A DNA stretch of 23,676 nt. Origin: an uncultured Pseudomonadota bacterium (GTDB lineage: Bacteria > Myxococcota_A > Polyangia > HGW-17). Positions 14,679-23,676 of this stretch are shown one piece after another. The notes beneath the pieces are model-generated. The model did not search any database and was not told the origin of the DNA. It worked only from the letters and a program-made list of their open reading frames with translations. The translations under genes were made by a program, and so were the position numbers. Where the stretch lies: the NCBI GenBank assembly GCA_938004375.1, contig CALKWH010000304.1, positions 1 through 23,676 of the forward strand, written 5' to 3'. Each line of letters begins with the position of its first letter. Within the stretch, counting starts at the first letter, position 1.

Positions 14679-15875
14679 ATGGACTTCACGAAGATCAACG
14701 AAAAAGCAGCCGCCAGCCTCGTGGAATGCAAGGAGTTCCTCAAGGACATCATCGCCATCCGCAGCGTGAGCGCCGAGGAGGGCGCGGTCATCGAGCGCAT
14801 CATGCAGGAGATGATCAAGGTCGGCTTCGACGAGGTCAAGACCGACGGCTTCGGCAACGTCATGGGCCGTGTGGGCTCAGGGCCTCGCCAGATCGCGTTC
14901 GACGCCCACATCGACACGGTGGACGTGGGGAACCCCGAACTGTGGAAGACCAAGCCCTTCGAGCCCGTCGAGAAGGACGGGATCATCTACGGCCGCGGGG
15001 CCTCGGACCAGAAGGCCGGCATGGCCGCCATGGTCTACGCCGCCCGCATCATCAAGGAGCTGGGCCTGGGGCCCGAGTTCTCGGTGTGGATGGTCGGCTC
15101 GATCCAGGAGGAGGACTGCGACGGCCTGTGCTGGCAGTACATCCTGCGCGAGAAGGTGCTGGATCCCGAGGTCGTGGTGCTCACCGAGCCCACCAACCTG
15201 AACATCTACCGCGGTCACCGCGGCCGCATGGAGCTCGAGGTCGAGACCTCGGGCATCTCCTGCCACGGCTCGGACCCCACCCGGGGTGACAACGCCGTCA
15301 CCAAGATGGCTCCGGTCATCCTCGAGATCGACGAACTGAACAAGCGCCTTCCCCCGAAGCCCTTCCTGGGCAAGGGCACCGTGGCGATCTCGCACATCCG
15401 GTCCACCTCGCCGTCCCTGTGCGCGGTGGCCGACTCCTGCACCATCCACCTGGACCGCCGCCTGACCGAGGGTGAGGACGCCGATTCCGCGGTGGCCGAG
15501 ATCCTCGCGCTGCCGTCGGCGAAGGCCGCCGGGGTGAAGGTCCGCGTACTGGATTACGACGTTCCCTCCTGGAAGGGCACGAAATACCCCACCAAGAAGT
15601 TCTACCCGACCTGGGTGCTCGAGGAAGGGCACAAGGCCGTGCAGAGCGCCATCGAGGCCGGCCGCGGCGCCCTGGGCCGCGAACCCGTCGTCGACAAGTG
15701 GGTGTTCTCCACCAACGGAATCGCCACCGCCGGCATGTTCCACGTGCCCACCATCGGCTTCGGGCCGGCCAACGAGGTCCACGCCCACAGCCCGATGGAC
15801 CAGTGCCCGGTGGAACACCTGGAGAAGGCCGTGGCCTTCTACGCGGCCTTCGTGGACGCGTATTCCCGGCGCTAG
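14679..15875 (+). CDS. M20-family metallohydrolase, YgeY-like (DapE/ArgE superfamily)
   Basis: 398-residue cytoplasmic di-zinc amidohydrolase. ATG at 14679 with AGGAGG 8 nt upstream. Metal-site motifs: DAHIDTVD (His77, Asp79), GRGASDQKAG with bridging Asp109, GSIQEED with catalytic Glu143 and ligand Glu144, LTEPTNL with ligand Glu169, and a C-terminal histidine in NEVHAHSP (probably His370). The dimerisation domain lies at about 185-290. The overall pattern, including RGHRGRMELEVETSG, resembles the YgeY subgroup annotated as selenium-metabolism-linked hydrolases; ArgE, DapE and carboxypeptidase-like members share the same core, so the substrate is not certain. No selenium genes (selD, selA, xdh-type) are visible nearby. 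It is the first gene of a plus-strand cluster with ndk 13 bp downstream. Confidence 0.9.
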   Translation: MDFTKINEKAAASLVECKEFLKDIIAIRSVSAEEGAVIERIMQEMIKVGFDEVKTDGFGNVMGRVGSGPRQIAFDAHIDTVDVGNPELWKTKPFEPVEKDGIIYGRGASDQKAGMAAMVYAARIIKELGLGPEFSVWMVGSIQEEDCDGLCWQYILREKVLDPEVVVLTEPTNLNIYRGHRGRMELEVETSGISCHGSDPTRGDNAVTKMAPVILEIDELNKRLPPKPFLGKGTVAISHIRSTSPSLCAVADSCTIHLDRRLTEGEDADSAVAEILALPSAKAAGVKVRVLDYDVPSWKGTKYPTKKFYPTWVLEEGHKAVQSAIEAGRGALGREPVVDKWVFSTNGIATAGMFHVPTIGFGPANEVHAHSPMDQCPVEHLEKAVAFYAAFVDAYSRR

Positions 15876-15888
15876 GCGCGAGGCCTCC

Positions 15889-16314
15889 ATGACCGAGCGC
15901 ACCTACGCCATGATCAAGCCCGACGCGGTGGCCGCCGGTCACGTCGGCGAGATCCTCGCCGCGATCGAGGCCGCCGGCCTGAAGTTGGCCGCGCTGGAGC
16001 TGGTGCGGCTGTCCCCGGCCCAGGCCCACGGGTTCTACGCCGTCCACGCCGAGAAACCGTTCTTCCCCATGCTCATGGAGTTCATGACCACGGGACCGGT
16101 GGTGGCCATGGCCCTCGAGGGCGATGGCGCCATCGCCCGGTGGCGGGACCTGATGGGCCCCACCGACCCCGCCAAGGCCGGGCCCGGCGCCCTGCGCAGG
16201 CGCTTCGGCACCGACATCACCCGCAACGCCGTGCACGGCTCGGACGCCCCGGAGACGGCCGCGGCGGAGCTCGCCTACATCTTCGGGGGCCGGGTCCTCG
16301 ATGGGCTGCGCTGA
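15889..16314 (+). CDS. ndk: Nucleoside diphosphate kinase
   Basis: 141 residues, the standard Ndk length. It transfers the gamma-phosphate from ATP to nucleoside diphosphates through a phosphohistidine. Visible: N-terminal TYAMIKPDAV with Lys10, the Kpn-loop region GPTDPAKAGPGALRRRF, and the active-site signature NAVHGSD with His116. The ATG at 15889 is 13 nt after the upstream stop; the ribosome-binding site is weak (GCGAGG), so translation may depend on coupling. The 3' end overlaps rlmN by 14 nt in another frame. The ndk-rlmN pairing is seen in several bacteria. Nothing is missing. Confidence 0.97.
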   Translation: MTERTYAMIKPDAVAAGHVGEILAAIEAAGLKLAALELVRLSPAQAHGFYAVHAEKPFFPMLMEFMTTGPVVAMALEGDGAIARWRDLMGPTDPAKAGPGALRRRFGTDITRNAVHGSDAPETAAAELAYIFGGRVLDGLR

Positions 16315-17396
16315 GCCCTCCGTCCTGGGCTGGACCCCGGCCCGGTGGCGCGAGTGGTTCACCGCCCGCGGAGAGCCCGCCTTCCGCGGGGACCAGGTGT
16401 TCGCCTGGCTCCACCGTTTCGGGGTGACCGATCCTGCGGCCATGACCAACCTCGGACGGGGGCTGCGCGACCGGCTGGCCGCCGAACTGGATTTTTCCCC
16501 GCCCCTCTCGGTGGCGGCCGTGCAGCGCTCGGCCGACGGCAGCGTGAAGTTCGGGTTCGGCACCCGGGACGGCCACGTCGTCGAGAGCGTGCTGATCCCC
16601 GGCTCGGGCCGGGATCGCCGCAAGTACACCGTGTGCGTGTCCTGCCAGCTCGGCTGCGCGCTGGGTTGTGCTTTCTGCGCCACCGCGACCATGGGGCTCA
16701 TCCGGGATCTCGAGGCCGGCGAAATCGTCGCCCAAGTGCATCGGATCCTCTCCCATATGGAGGCCGAGCCGGAGACCTACCAGCTCGGTGATCGGCCCCG
16801 CCCCCAGTGGCTGACCAACATCGTGTACATGGGCATGGGCGAGCCCCTCATGAACCTGTCAGCCGTGCTCGAGAGTGTGGCCGTGCTGGCCGATCCGGGC
16901 GGGCTGGATTTCTCTTCGCGGCGGATCACGATCTCCACGGCCGGCTGGGTGCCGGGGCTCGAGGCCCTGGCGGCGTCCCCGGACTTTGCAGGGCAGCTGG
17001 CGGTCAGCCTGCACGCCTGCGACGACGCCCTGCGCACCCGCTTGATGCCGGTGAACCGGCGCTTCCCCCTGGCCGCCCTGCGTCAGGCGCTTTTGCGGTT
17101 CCCGCTGCCCGCCCGGCGCCGCATCACCCTGGAGTACATCCTCCTCGACGGCGTGAACGACTCCGCCGCCCACGCGAAGGCGCTGGTGCGCTTCTGCGAG
17201 GGCCTGCGGGTGAAGATCAACCTCATCCCCTACCACGCCCACGGGGACGGCGCCGGGTTCGCCCCCTCTTTGCCGGCGAAGAAGGCCGCCTTCACCGCTG
17301 TTCTGCAAGCCGCCGGCCTCACCGTGATCGAGCGGGCCAGCGCCGGTGCCGACATCGACGCGGCGTGCGGCCAACTGGCCACGTCCGGGGGACCCC

Positions 17397-17410
<14 letters not shown>
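16301..17410 (+). CDS. rlmN: Dual-specificity 23S rRNA/tRNA adenine-C2 methyltransferase (radical SAM)
   Basis: 369 residues. Methylates C2 of A2503 in 23S rRNA and A37 of some tRNAs (E. coli numbering) by the two-cysteine radical SAM mechanism. The 4Fe-4S ligands are Cys119, Cys123 and Cys126 (CALGCAFC). Cys112 in TVCVSC and Cys356 in [10 protein letters not shown] correspond to the two mechanistic cysteines that distinguish RlmN/Cfr. Glu95 in VESVLIP is also conserved, and MGMGEPLMN is the SAM-contact motif. The ATG at 16301 lies inside the end of ndk (14-nt overlap); the next gene in turn overlaps its own 3' end by 14 nt. Cfr is excluded by context with ndk and by overall similarity to RlmN. 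Confidence 0.95.
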
Positions 17411-20255
<2,845 letters not shown>

Positions 20256-20300
20256 AAAATATCTTGTCAGTCGCTGACGGCGGTGGCAACATGACCAGGT

Positions 20301-20317
20301 CGCCGGAGGTTCCGGCG
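20301..20317. other. Perfect inverted repeat between the activator and the small membrane protein
   Basis: CGCCGGA-GGT-TCCGGCG, a 7-bp stem with a 3-nt loop, preceded by a weaker GTCAG-TCG-CTGAC repeat at 20266-20278. No T-tract follows. It may be an operator or leader hairpin of the gene at 20357. Confidence 0.4.
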
Positions 20318-20356
20318 GTGACCATTCGTCATCATTCATCAGGAAGAGAGGAACTT

Positions 20357-20650
20357 ATGTCCGAAGATCTCGAGAACCGTGAAGAGGAAGTGGAAGAGAC
20401 CAGTGACGGCAGCGACTGGTGGAAGACCGTGCTCGGCGGCGTGTTCATGTTCGCCCTGGCGGGGTTCCTGTACTGGTACTTCACCGACTTCGAAAATTCC
20501 AACGACCGCACCCGCCGAATGAACGCCATCATCGCTGCTCTCTACAATCTGGGCGGCAAGAACCTCGCCTGCGGCGTGGTCGCCGGCATCGGCGCCATCC
20601 TCGTTGGCTGGGGCCTCTGGGACTTCAGCAAATCCCGTAAAAACAAATAA
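20357..20650 (+). CDS. Small two-helix membrane protein
   Basis: 97 residues, no recognised family. ATG at 20357 preceded by a purine-rich AGGAAGAGAGGAAC. The first 20 residues are strongly acidic (EDLENREEEVEETSD), followed by TM helix 1 about 24-43 (VLGGVFMFALAGFLYWYF), a short charged loop (NSNDRTRRMN), TM helix 2 about 68-89 (ACGVVAGIGAILVGWGLW) and a basic end (KSRKNK). The hairpin topology probably places both ends in the cytoplasm. It begins 101 bp after the membrane-embedded activator and could be its partner or target; the sequence gives no proof. No clear -24/-12 promoter is visible upstream. Its stop lies only 2 bp from that of the convergent TSP3 gene. Confidence 0.75.
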   Translation: MSEDLENREEEVEETSDGSDWWKTVLGGVFMFALAGFLYWYFTDFENSNDRTRRMNAIIAALYNLGGKNLACGVVAGIGAILVGWGLWDFSKSRKNK

Positions 20651-20652
20651 TT

Positions 20653-21183
20653 TCAACGATCCGGGCAGCCATCGTCGTCCTGGATTCCGTCGGCATCCTC
20701 GGGATCGCCGGGACAGCGATCGTTCACGTCCGGCACCCCGTCCGCGTCGTTGTCGGCGTCGGGGCAGCCGTCGTTGTCCTGGAATGCGTCAAGATCCTCG
20801 GGATTGTCGGGACATTGGTCCCGGGTGTCCGAGATGCCGTCGCCGTCGCGGTCATCGCCTCCGTTGTCGACGTCGGGGCAGCCGTCTTCGTCCTCGAAAC
20901 CGTCGAGGTCCTCCGGCTCGTTGGGGCACTGGTCGTCCTCGTCGGGGATGCCATCACCGTCCACGTCGCCGTCCGTGCTCACCGGTGGCGCACCGGGGTT
21001 GTCGGTCGTGATCGTGGGATCGGCTGGGACCGGTGTCGGGTGCCCGGGGTCCGGTTGGGTGTCCTTGCGTGGGGTCGCCTCTGCGCGAGGGTCGGTGCGC
21101 TCGTTGCCTCCGCGGGCGCAGGCCGGGGCCAGTCCAAAAAGCAGCAGAGAGAGGAGCATCGGGGTGACGACAGCGTGTTTCAT
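20653..21183 (-). CDS. Exported protein with thrombospondin type 3 (calcium-binding) repeats
   Basis: 176 residues. A signal sequence (MKHAVVTPMLLSLLLFGLAPAC) ends in a lipobox-like LAPAC, so it is either a lipoprotein or cleaved by signal peptidase I. A Pro/Thr-rich linker (about 25-70) leads to three TSP3-type repeats with the calcium ligand pattern DxDxDGxxD, for example DGDVDGDGIPDEDDQCP, DDRDGDGISDTRDQCP and ADNDADGVPDVNDRCP, each closed by a DGCPD cysteine segment. In relatives such repeats normally precede an OmpA peptidoglycan-binding domain, but here the protein ends right after the third repeat (CPDR, stop). The ATG overlaps the stop of the upstream propeller gene as ATGA (21183-21180), with GGAG about 8 nt upstream. 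Very likely translationally coupled and functionally linked to that gene. Confidence 0.88.
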   Translation of the reverse strand: MKHAVVTPMLLSLLLFGLAPACARGGNERTDPRAEATPRKDTQPDPGHPTPVPADPTITTDNPGAPPVSTDGDVDGDGIPDEDDQCPNEPEDLDGFEDEDGCPDVDNGGDDRDGDGISDTRDQCPDNPEDLDAFQDNDGCPDADNDADGVPDVNDRCPGDPEDADGIQDDDGCPDR

Positions 21184-22268
21184 GGTTTTTCTCCAGTTGG
21201 GGCCGAACGTCTTCGGCCAAGGGCCAGCGAGAAGGGCAGCAGCGAGAACCACCAGGGGAAGGCCGCATCCCCGCGGGAGCCGGGGCTGGCTCTGCACGTG
21301 AGGGTGTGGGCGTCGCCGTCGGAAAGGACCGCGGGGCGCGGCATACGGCGGCCGGGCACGCCGGTGACGACCTCGACGATGGTGTTGCCGCCGTAGAACC
21401 GGGGCAGGTAGAGCGCGTCGGCGCGCCAGCCGTGAAGCCCGGTGCCGAAGCGCACGCCGTGGCCGAGCTCCTGGGGTCCGGCCCATTGATGGTACAGCCG
21501 GACCTCGCCGTGGGGCGTGATGCGGTACAGCCCGTCCGGGTAGGTGGGCACGTAGAGGTTGCCGCACACGTCGAGCTCCAGGCCGTCCACCCCGCTGGTG
21601 CTGCCGGCCACCTCGAGCCAGAAGACGGGGGCCCCGACCGGATCGAAGCGGGCGTCGATGGGGACGCGAAAGAGCCGGTTCTCATGGGTGCCCACGATCA
21701 TCTCCGTAAAGTCCAGCGTGAAGTTCACGATGCGCGGGGTGAAGGGCTCCGGGCCGTCGTGATCCTCGCTGCACAGCAGGATCTCCACCGCGCCGGATTC
21801 CGGGTCGACGCGGTAGAGACAGTGGTTGTCCCCCGCGTAGAGCAGGCCGTCTGGCCCGAGCAGGATGCCGAACACGTCGCGCAGATCCGGCGCCAGGGGG
21901 ACGAGGTCGCCCGTGGGAGAGACGGTGAAGATCCCGAGCATCGGCGCAGCCGTGACGAGCCGCCCGTCGGACAGGTACTCCATCCCCTCGGGGCCTTCGC
22001 CGCCGAACTCCAGGGACGCGAGCACCCGCCGGTCACCCGCGCGGTCACCGCGCACAATGGAGAAGCCGTCGTAGCCGGTCAGGTAGCCGAAGGCGTCGAA
22101 GGCCAGATCATGGGAACCCCGCGGCCCGGCCTCGCCGAGGTCGTTGATTTCGAGGGGCGCCTCGGGCACGTCGGCGCAGTCGAACGTCCCCGGCTCGGCG
22201 AGGGTGGGCTCGGGGACGGCGGCCAGGGCGGCGACCAGCCACGCGCACATGATCCGCCAGAATGTCAT
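21180..22268 (-). CDS. Exported beta-propeller-like protein with MYXO-CTERM-like tail
   Basis: 362 residues. A signal peptide (MTFWRIMCAWLVAALAAVPEPTLA) is followed by repeating blade-like units of the SMP-30/NHL kind: GSHDLAFDAFGYLTG, EGMEYLSDGRLV, VFGILLGPDGLLYAGDNHCLY and VDGLELDVCGNLYVPTYPDGLY. Such propellers bind ligands or metals or hydrolyse lactones; no catalytic set can be assigned with confidence. Near the C-terminus a Cys/Gly/Ser-rich stretch, a hydrophobic span (FPWWFSLLPFSLAL) and GRRRS resemble the MYXO-CTERM sorting tail, suggesting processing at the cell surface in a myxobacterium-like host. The last residues beyond RRR exist because the reading frame overlaps the ATG of the TSP3 gene. 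The ATG at 22268 follows a moderate AGGTCGGAG; a strong 11-bp hairpin ends 12 nt upstream. Confidence 0.8.
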   Translation of the reverse strand: MTFWRIMCAWLVAALAAVPEPTLAEPGTFDCADVPEAPLEINDLGEAGPRGSHDLAFDAFGYLTGYDGFSIVRGDRAGDRRVLASLEFGGEGPEGMEYLSDGRLVTAAPMLGIFTVSPTGDLVPLAPDLRDVFGILLGPDGLLYAGDNHCLYRVDPESGAVEILLCSEDHDGPEPFTPRIVNFTLDFTEMIVGTHENRLFRVPIDARFDPVGAPVFWLEVAGSTSGVDGLELDVCGNLYVPTYPDGLYRITPHGEVRLYHQWAGPQELGHGVRFGTGLHGWRADALYLPRFYGGNTIVEVVTGVPGRRMPRPAVLSDGDAHTLTCRASPGSRGDAAFPWWFSLLPFSLALGRRRSAPTGEKP

Positions 22269-22280
22269 CTCCGACCTATT

Positions 22281-22305
22281 CCCCGGGTAGGGGACCTACC
22301 CGGGG
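22281..22305. promoter_or_regulatory. 11-bp leader hairpin upstream of the propeller gene
   Basis: CCCCGGGTAGG-GGA-CCTACCCGGGG is a perfect inverted repeat ending 12 nt before the ATG at 22268, next to the ribosome-binding site. GGGGCTAG (22302-22309) can instead pair with CTAGCCCC (22330-22337), so two exclusive folds are possible. Between those arms on the minus strand lies a possible -10 (TATAAG, 22327-22322). Confidence 0.5.
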
Positions 22306-22344
22306 CTAGATGAAATTATTCCACTTATACTAGCCCCCTGCAGG

Positions 22345-22380
22345 GCGACCGGTGGAATCGTGAACGATTCCACCGATCGC
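22345..22380 (-). terminator. Long hairpin after aclA, probable terminator or 3'-end structure
   Basis: Twelve contiguous pairs (22350-22361 with 22364-22375), one mismatch, then four more pairs. It begins 12 nt after the aclA stop. No U-tract follows, so intrinsic termination is not certain. A CCCTGCAGGG palindrome (22336-22345) abuts it. Confidence 0.5.
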
Positions 22381-22392
22381 TCTACGGGGGGG

Positions 22393-23625
22393 CTACCAGT
22401 CGTAGCCCAGTTCGGAGGGCTCGGGCAGGTCGTACAGGACGTCATCCATGGGATGACGGTACAGGCCCGAGCGCAGGCGCTTCTGGTCGAAGTAGTGGCC
22501 GACCATGCCGATGGTGCGGCCCAGCATGAACAGGCCGTCGAGGATGCCGAACTCGATGATCTCGGCCTTCTCCTGGTCCGTGAACAGGTCGCCGCCGGAG
22601 GCCATGAGATCCAAAAAGAGGATGCCGATGGCGCCGTCGACGTTGAGGATCAGGTTGTTGCGCTTGGTCAGCGTGATCTTCTCGACCTCGAGGGCGAAGT
22701 CCAGGTGCGGGGTCTTTGGGAAGTTCTCCTGGGCGAACTTCTTGAGCAGGGTCACGCGGATGTCCGGGTTCGACGCGCTCTTGATCTTGTGGCCGATGCC
22801 CTGGATGTTCACGTTGGTGTTCTTCATGTGGTTGACGAACTCCAGCGGGGTCTGGCCCTTGCGGATGGCCTCGGAGAACTGCTTGGCCGCGCCGGAGACC
22901 GCGCCGCCGAAGCGCGGGCCGATGGTCAGAATGCCGGTGGCCACTGAGGTCATCAGGTCCTTGCCCGCCCGGGCGGTGACGATGGTGTTGTGCGCGCCGG
23001 ACACGCAGGGGCCGTGGTCGGCGGTGAGGCGCAGCACCAGCTCCATGAACTGGGAGCCCCAGGCCGGCAGGCGCTTCTTGAACCACAACAGCGCGATCAG
23101 TTCGCCCAGCGGCATGTTGTGCTCGACGACCTTGCTCATGGGGATGCCGCAGTACAGGGGCTCGTCACCGGTGTCGTCGGTGATCGTGCAGATGAAGTTG
23201 GTGCCCTTGCGGACCTGGCCCTTGGCCTTGAGCGCGTTGTAGTCGGCCGGGATCGGCGGGGTGTCGGGCAGCGTGCGCTCGGGGATCTTCCCGGCGGCCT
23301 GGAGCTTCTCGAAGGTCTCCCTGAGCTTGAGGCCGTAGTCGTCGAAGGAGTTCGGGACGATGACGCCGGCCTCGGCCAGCGCACGGTTCTTGGCCTCGGC
23401 GGTCTCGTTGGAGGCGCCGGCCTTGGCGCCGGCGTGGCCGAACTGGACCTCGCCGGTCATCTTGGAGGCGATGGTGCCGGTGACCCAGCACACCAGCGGC
23501 TTGGTGAGCTTCTTTTCCTTGATGGCCTCGACGATGCGGTACTCCTCGGTGCCGCCGACCTCGCCGAGGCAGGCGAGCATCTTCACCTCGGGGTTGGCCT
23601 CGAAGCGCAGCAGGTGATCGAGCAG
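22393..23625 (-). CDS. aclA: ATP-citrate lyase, large/alpha subunit, 5'-truncated by the contig end
   Basis: 410 residues visible, N-terminus missing. Cleaves citrate with ATP and CoA to acetyl-CoA and oxaloacetate. The frame is open up to 23625, opening DHLLRFEANPEVKM, which matches the interior of ATP-citrate lyase, so the GTG near 23586 is not the true start. The succinyl-CoA-ligase-like part carries GEVGGTEEY and the phosphohistidine loop EVQFGHAGAKAG (His64 of the fragment). From about residue 150 the citrate-synthase-like domain follows, with LTADHGPCVSGAHNT, GIGHKIKS and PHLDFALEVEKI, and the ending GHYFDQKRLRSGLYRHP is characteristic. Bacterial AclA is about 600 residues, so roughly 200 are lost. 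Citrate synthase and succinyl-CoA ligase alone are excluded because both domains are fused. aclB would be expected beyond the right edge. It implies a reductive TCA cycle or cytosolic acetyl-CoA supply. Confidence 0.9.
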   Translation of the reverse strand: MLDHLLRFEANPEVKMLACLGEVGGTEEYRIVEAIKEKKLTKPLVCWVTGTIASKMTGEVQFGHAGAKAGASNETAEAKNRALAEAGVIVPNSFDDYGLKLRETFEKLQAAGKIPERTLPDTPPIPADYNALKAKGQVRKGTNFICTITDDTGDEPLYCGIPMSKVVEHNMPLGELIALLWFKKRLPAWGSQFMELVLRLTADHGPCVSGAHNTIVTARAGKDLMTSVATGILTIGPRFGGAVSGAAKQFSEAIRKGQTPLEFVNHMKNTNVNIQGIGHKIKSASNPDIRVTLLKKFAQENFPKTPHLDFALEVEKITLTKRNNLILNVDGAIGILFLDLMASGGDLFTDQEKAEIIEFGILDGLFMLGRTIGMVGHYFDQKRLRSGLYRHPMDDVLYDLPEPSELGYDW

Positions 23626-23676
23626 AGATCGGAAGAGCGTCGTGTAGGGAAAGAGGGTAGATCTCGGTGGGCGGCG
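23626..23676. other. Illumina adapter read-through (assembly artefact)
   Basis: From 23626 the sequence begins AGATCGGAAGAGC and continues as the TruSeq universal adapter complement (GTCGTGTAGGGAAAGAG, then TAGATCTCGGTGG) with a few substitutions near the end. The aclA frame and its conserved residues stop exactly at the junction. This is not genomic DNA. Confidence 0.95.

Noticed and set aside
20281..20300. Sigma-54 promoter upstream of the small membrane protein (GGTGGCAAC...)
   Set aside because: The GG is not followed by GC at the required 10-bp spacing.
23584..23586. GTG as the true start of the ATP-citrate lyase gene
   Set aside because: The upstream codons continue the conserved sequence (DHLLRFEANPE) up to the adapter junction, so the gene is truncated and does not start here.

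Overview
The window is 23.7 kb of high-GC DNA from a Gram-negative bacterium, most likely a Myxococcota or other 'deltaproteobacterial' lineage. The pointers are several outer-membrane lipoproteins, a protein of calcium-binding thrombospondin type 3 repeats, a propeller-like exported protein with a MYXO-CTERM-like tail, a large DUF4953-type metalloprotease and a sigma-54 activator. This placement is inferred from gene content; no rRNA or tRNA is present. The last 51 bases are read-through Illumina adapter, so the right edge is a short-read contig end. The left edge lies inside a hexanucleotide repeat that recurs at about 14.4 kb.

Layout. 1-225: repeat block, a short palindrome and a near-consensus sigma-54 promoter driving a lipoprotein with a lamin-tail domain (226-1803). 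It converges with thioredoxin reductase trxB (minus, 1862-2839) across a module with three copies of one decamer. 2840-3181 holds the trxB promoter and a doubtful lipoprotein-like ORF. 3182-8170 is a minus-strand run, read right to left: an SGNH/GDSL esterase-like protein, an AlgI/PatA-type MBOAT O-acyltransferase, an exported protein of unknown function with its own promoter, and a LamG-like lipoprotein. The first two form a coupled polysaccharide or peptidoglycan O-acetylation pair.

8171-8604 is a divergent regulatory region with a CRP-type palindrome. To its right a two-gene operon encodes an outer-membrane beta-barrel (8605-9852) and a 1452-residue metzincin-like lipoprotein (9878-14236), closed by a textbook intrinsic terminator. 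14280-14678 is AT-richer spacer with two inverted hexamer blocks. 14679-20255 is a tightly packed plus-strand cluster: an M20 (YgeY-like) hydrolase, ndk, rlmN and a membrane-embedded sigma-54 activator, the last three joined by 14-nt overlaps. A 97-residue two-helix membrane protein follows.

20653-22268 (minus) is an ATGA-coupled pair: propeller-like exported protein, then the TSP3 protein. Large hairpins separate it from the 5'-truncated ATP-citrate lyase subunit aclA (22393-23625, minus), which suggests cytosolic acetyl-CoA formation from citrate or a reductive TCA cycle.

The strongest candidates for something undescribed are the multi-pass membrane sensor fused directly to a sigma-54 AAA+ activator, with a near-perfect sigma-54 promoter elsewhere in the same window, and the beta-barrel plus giant lipoprotein protease operon.
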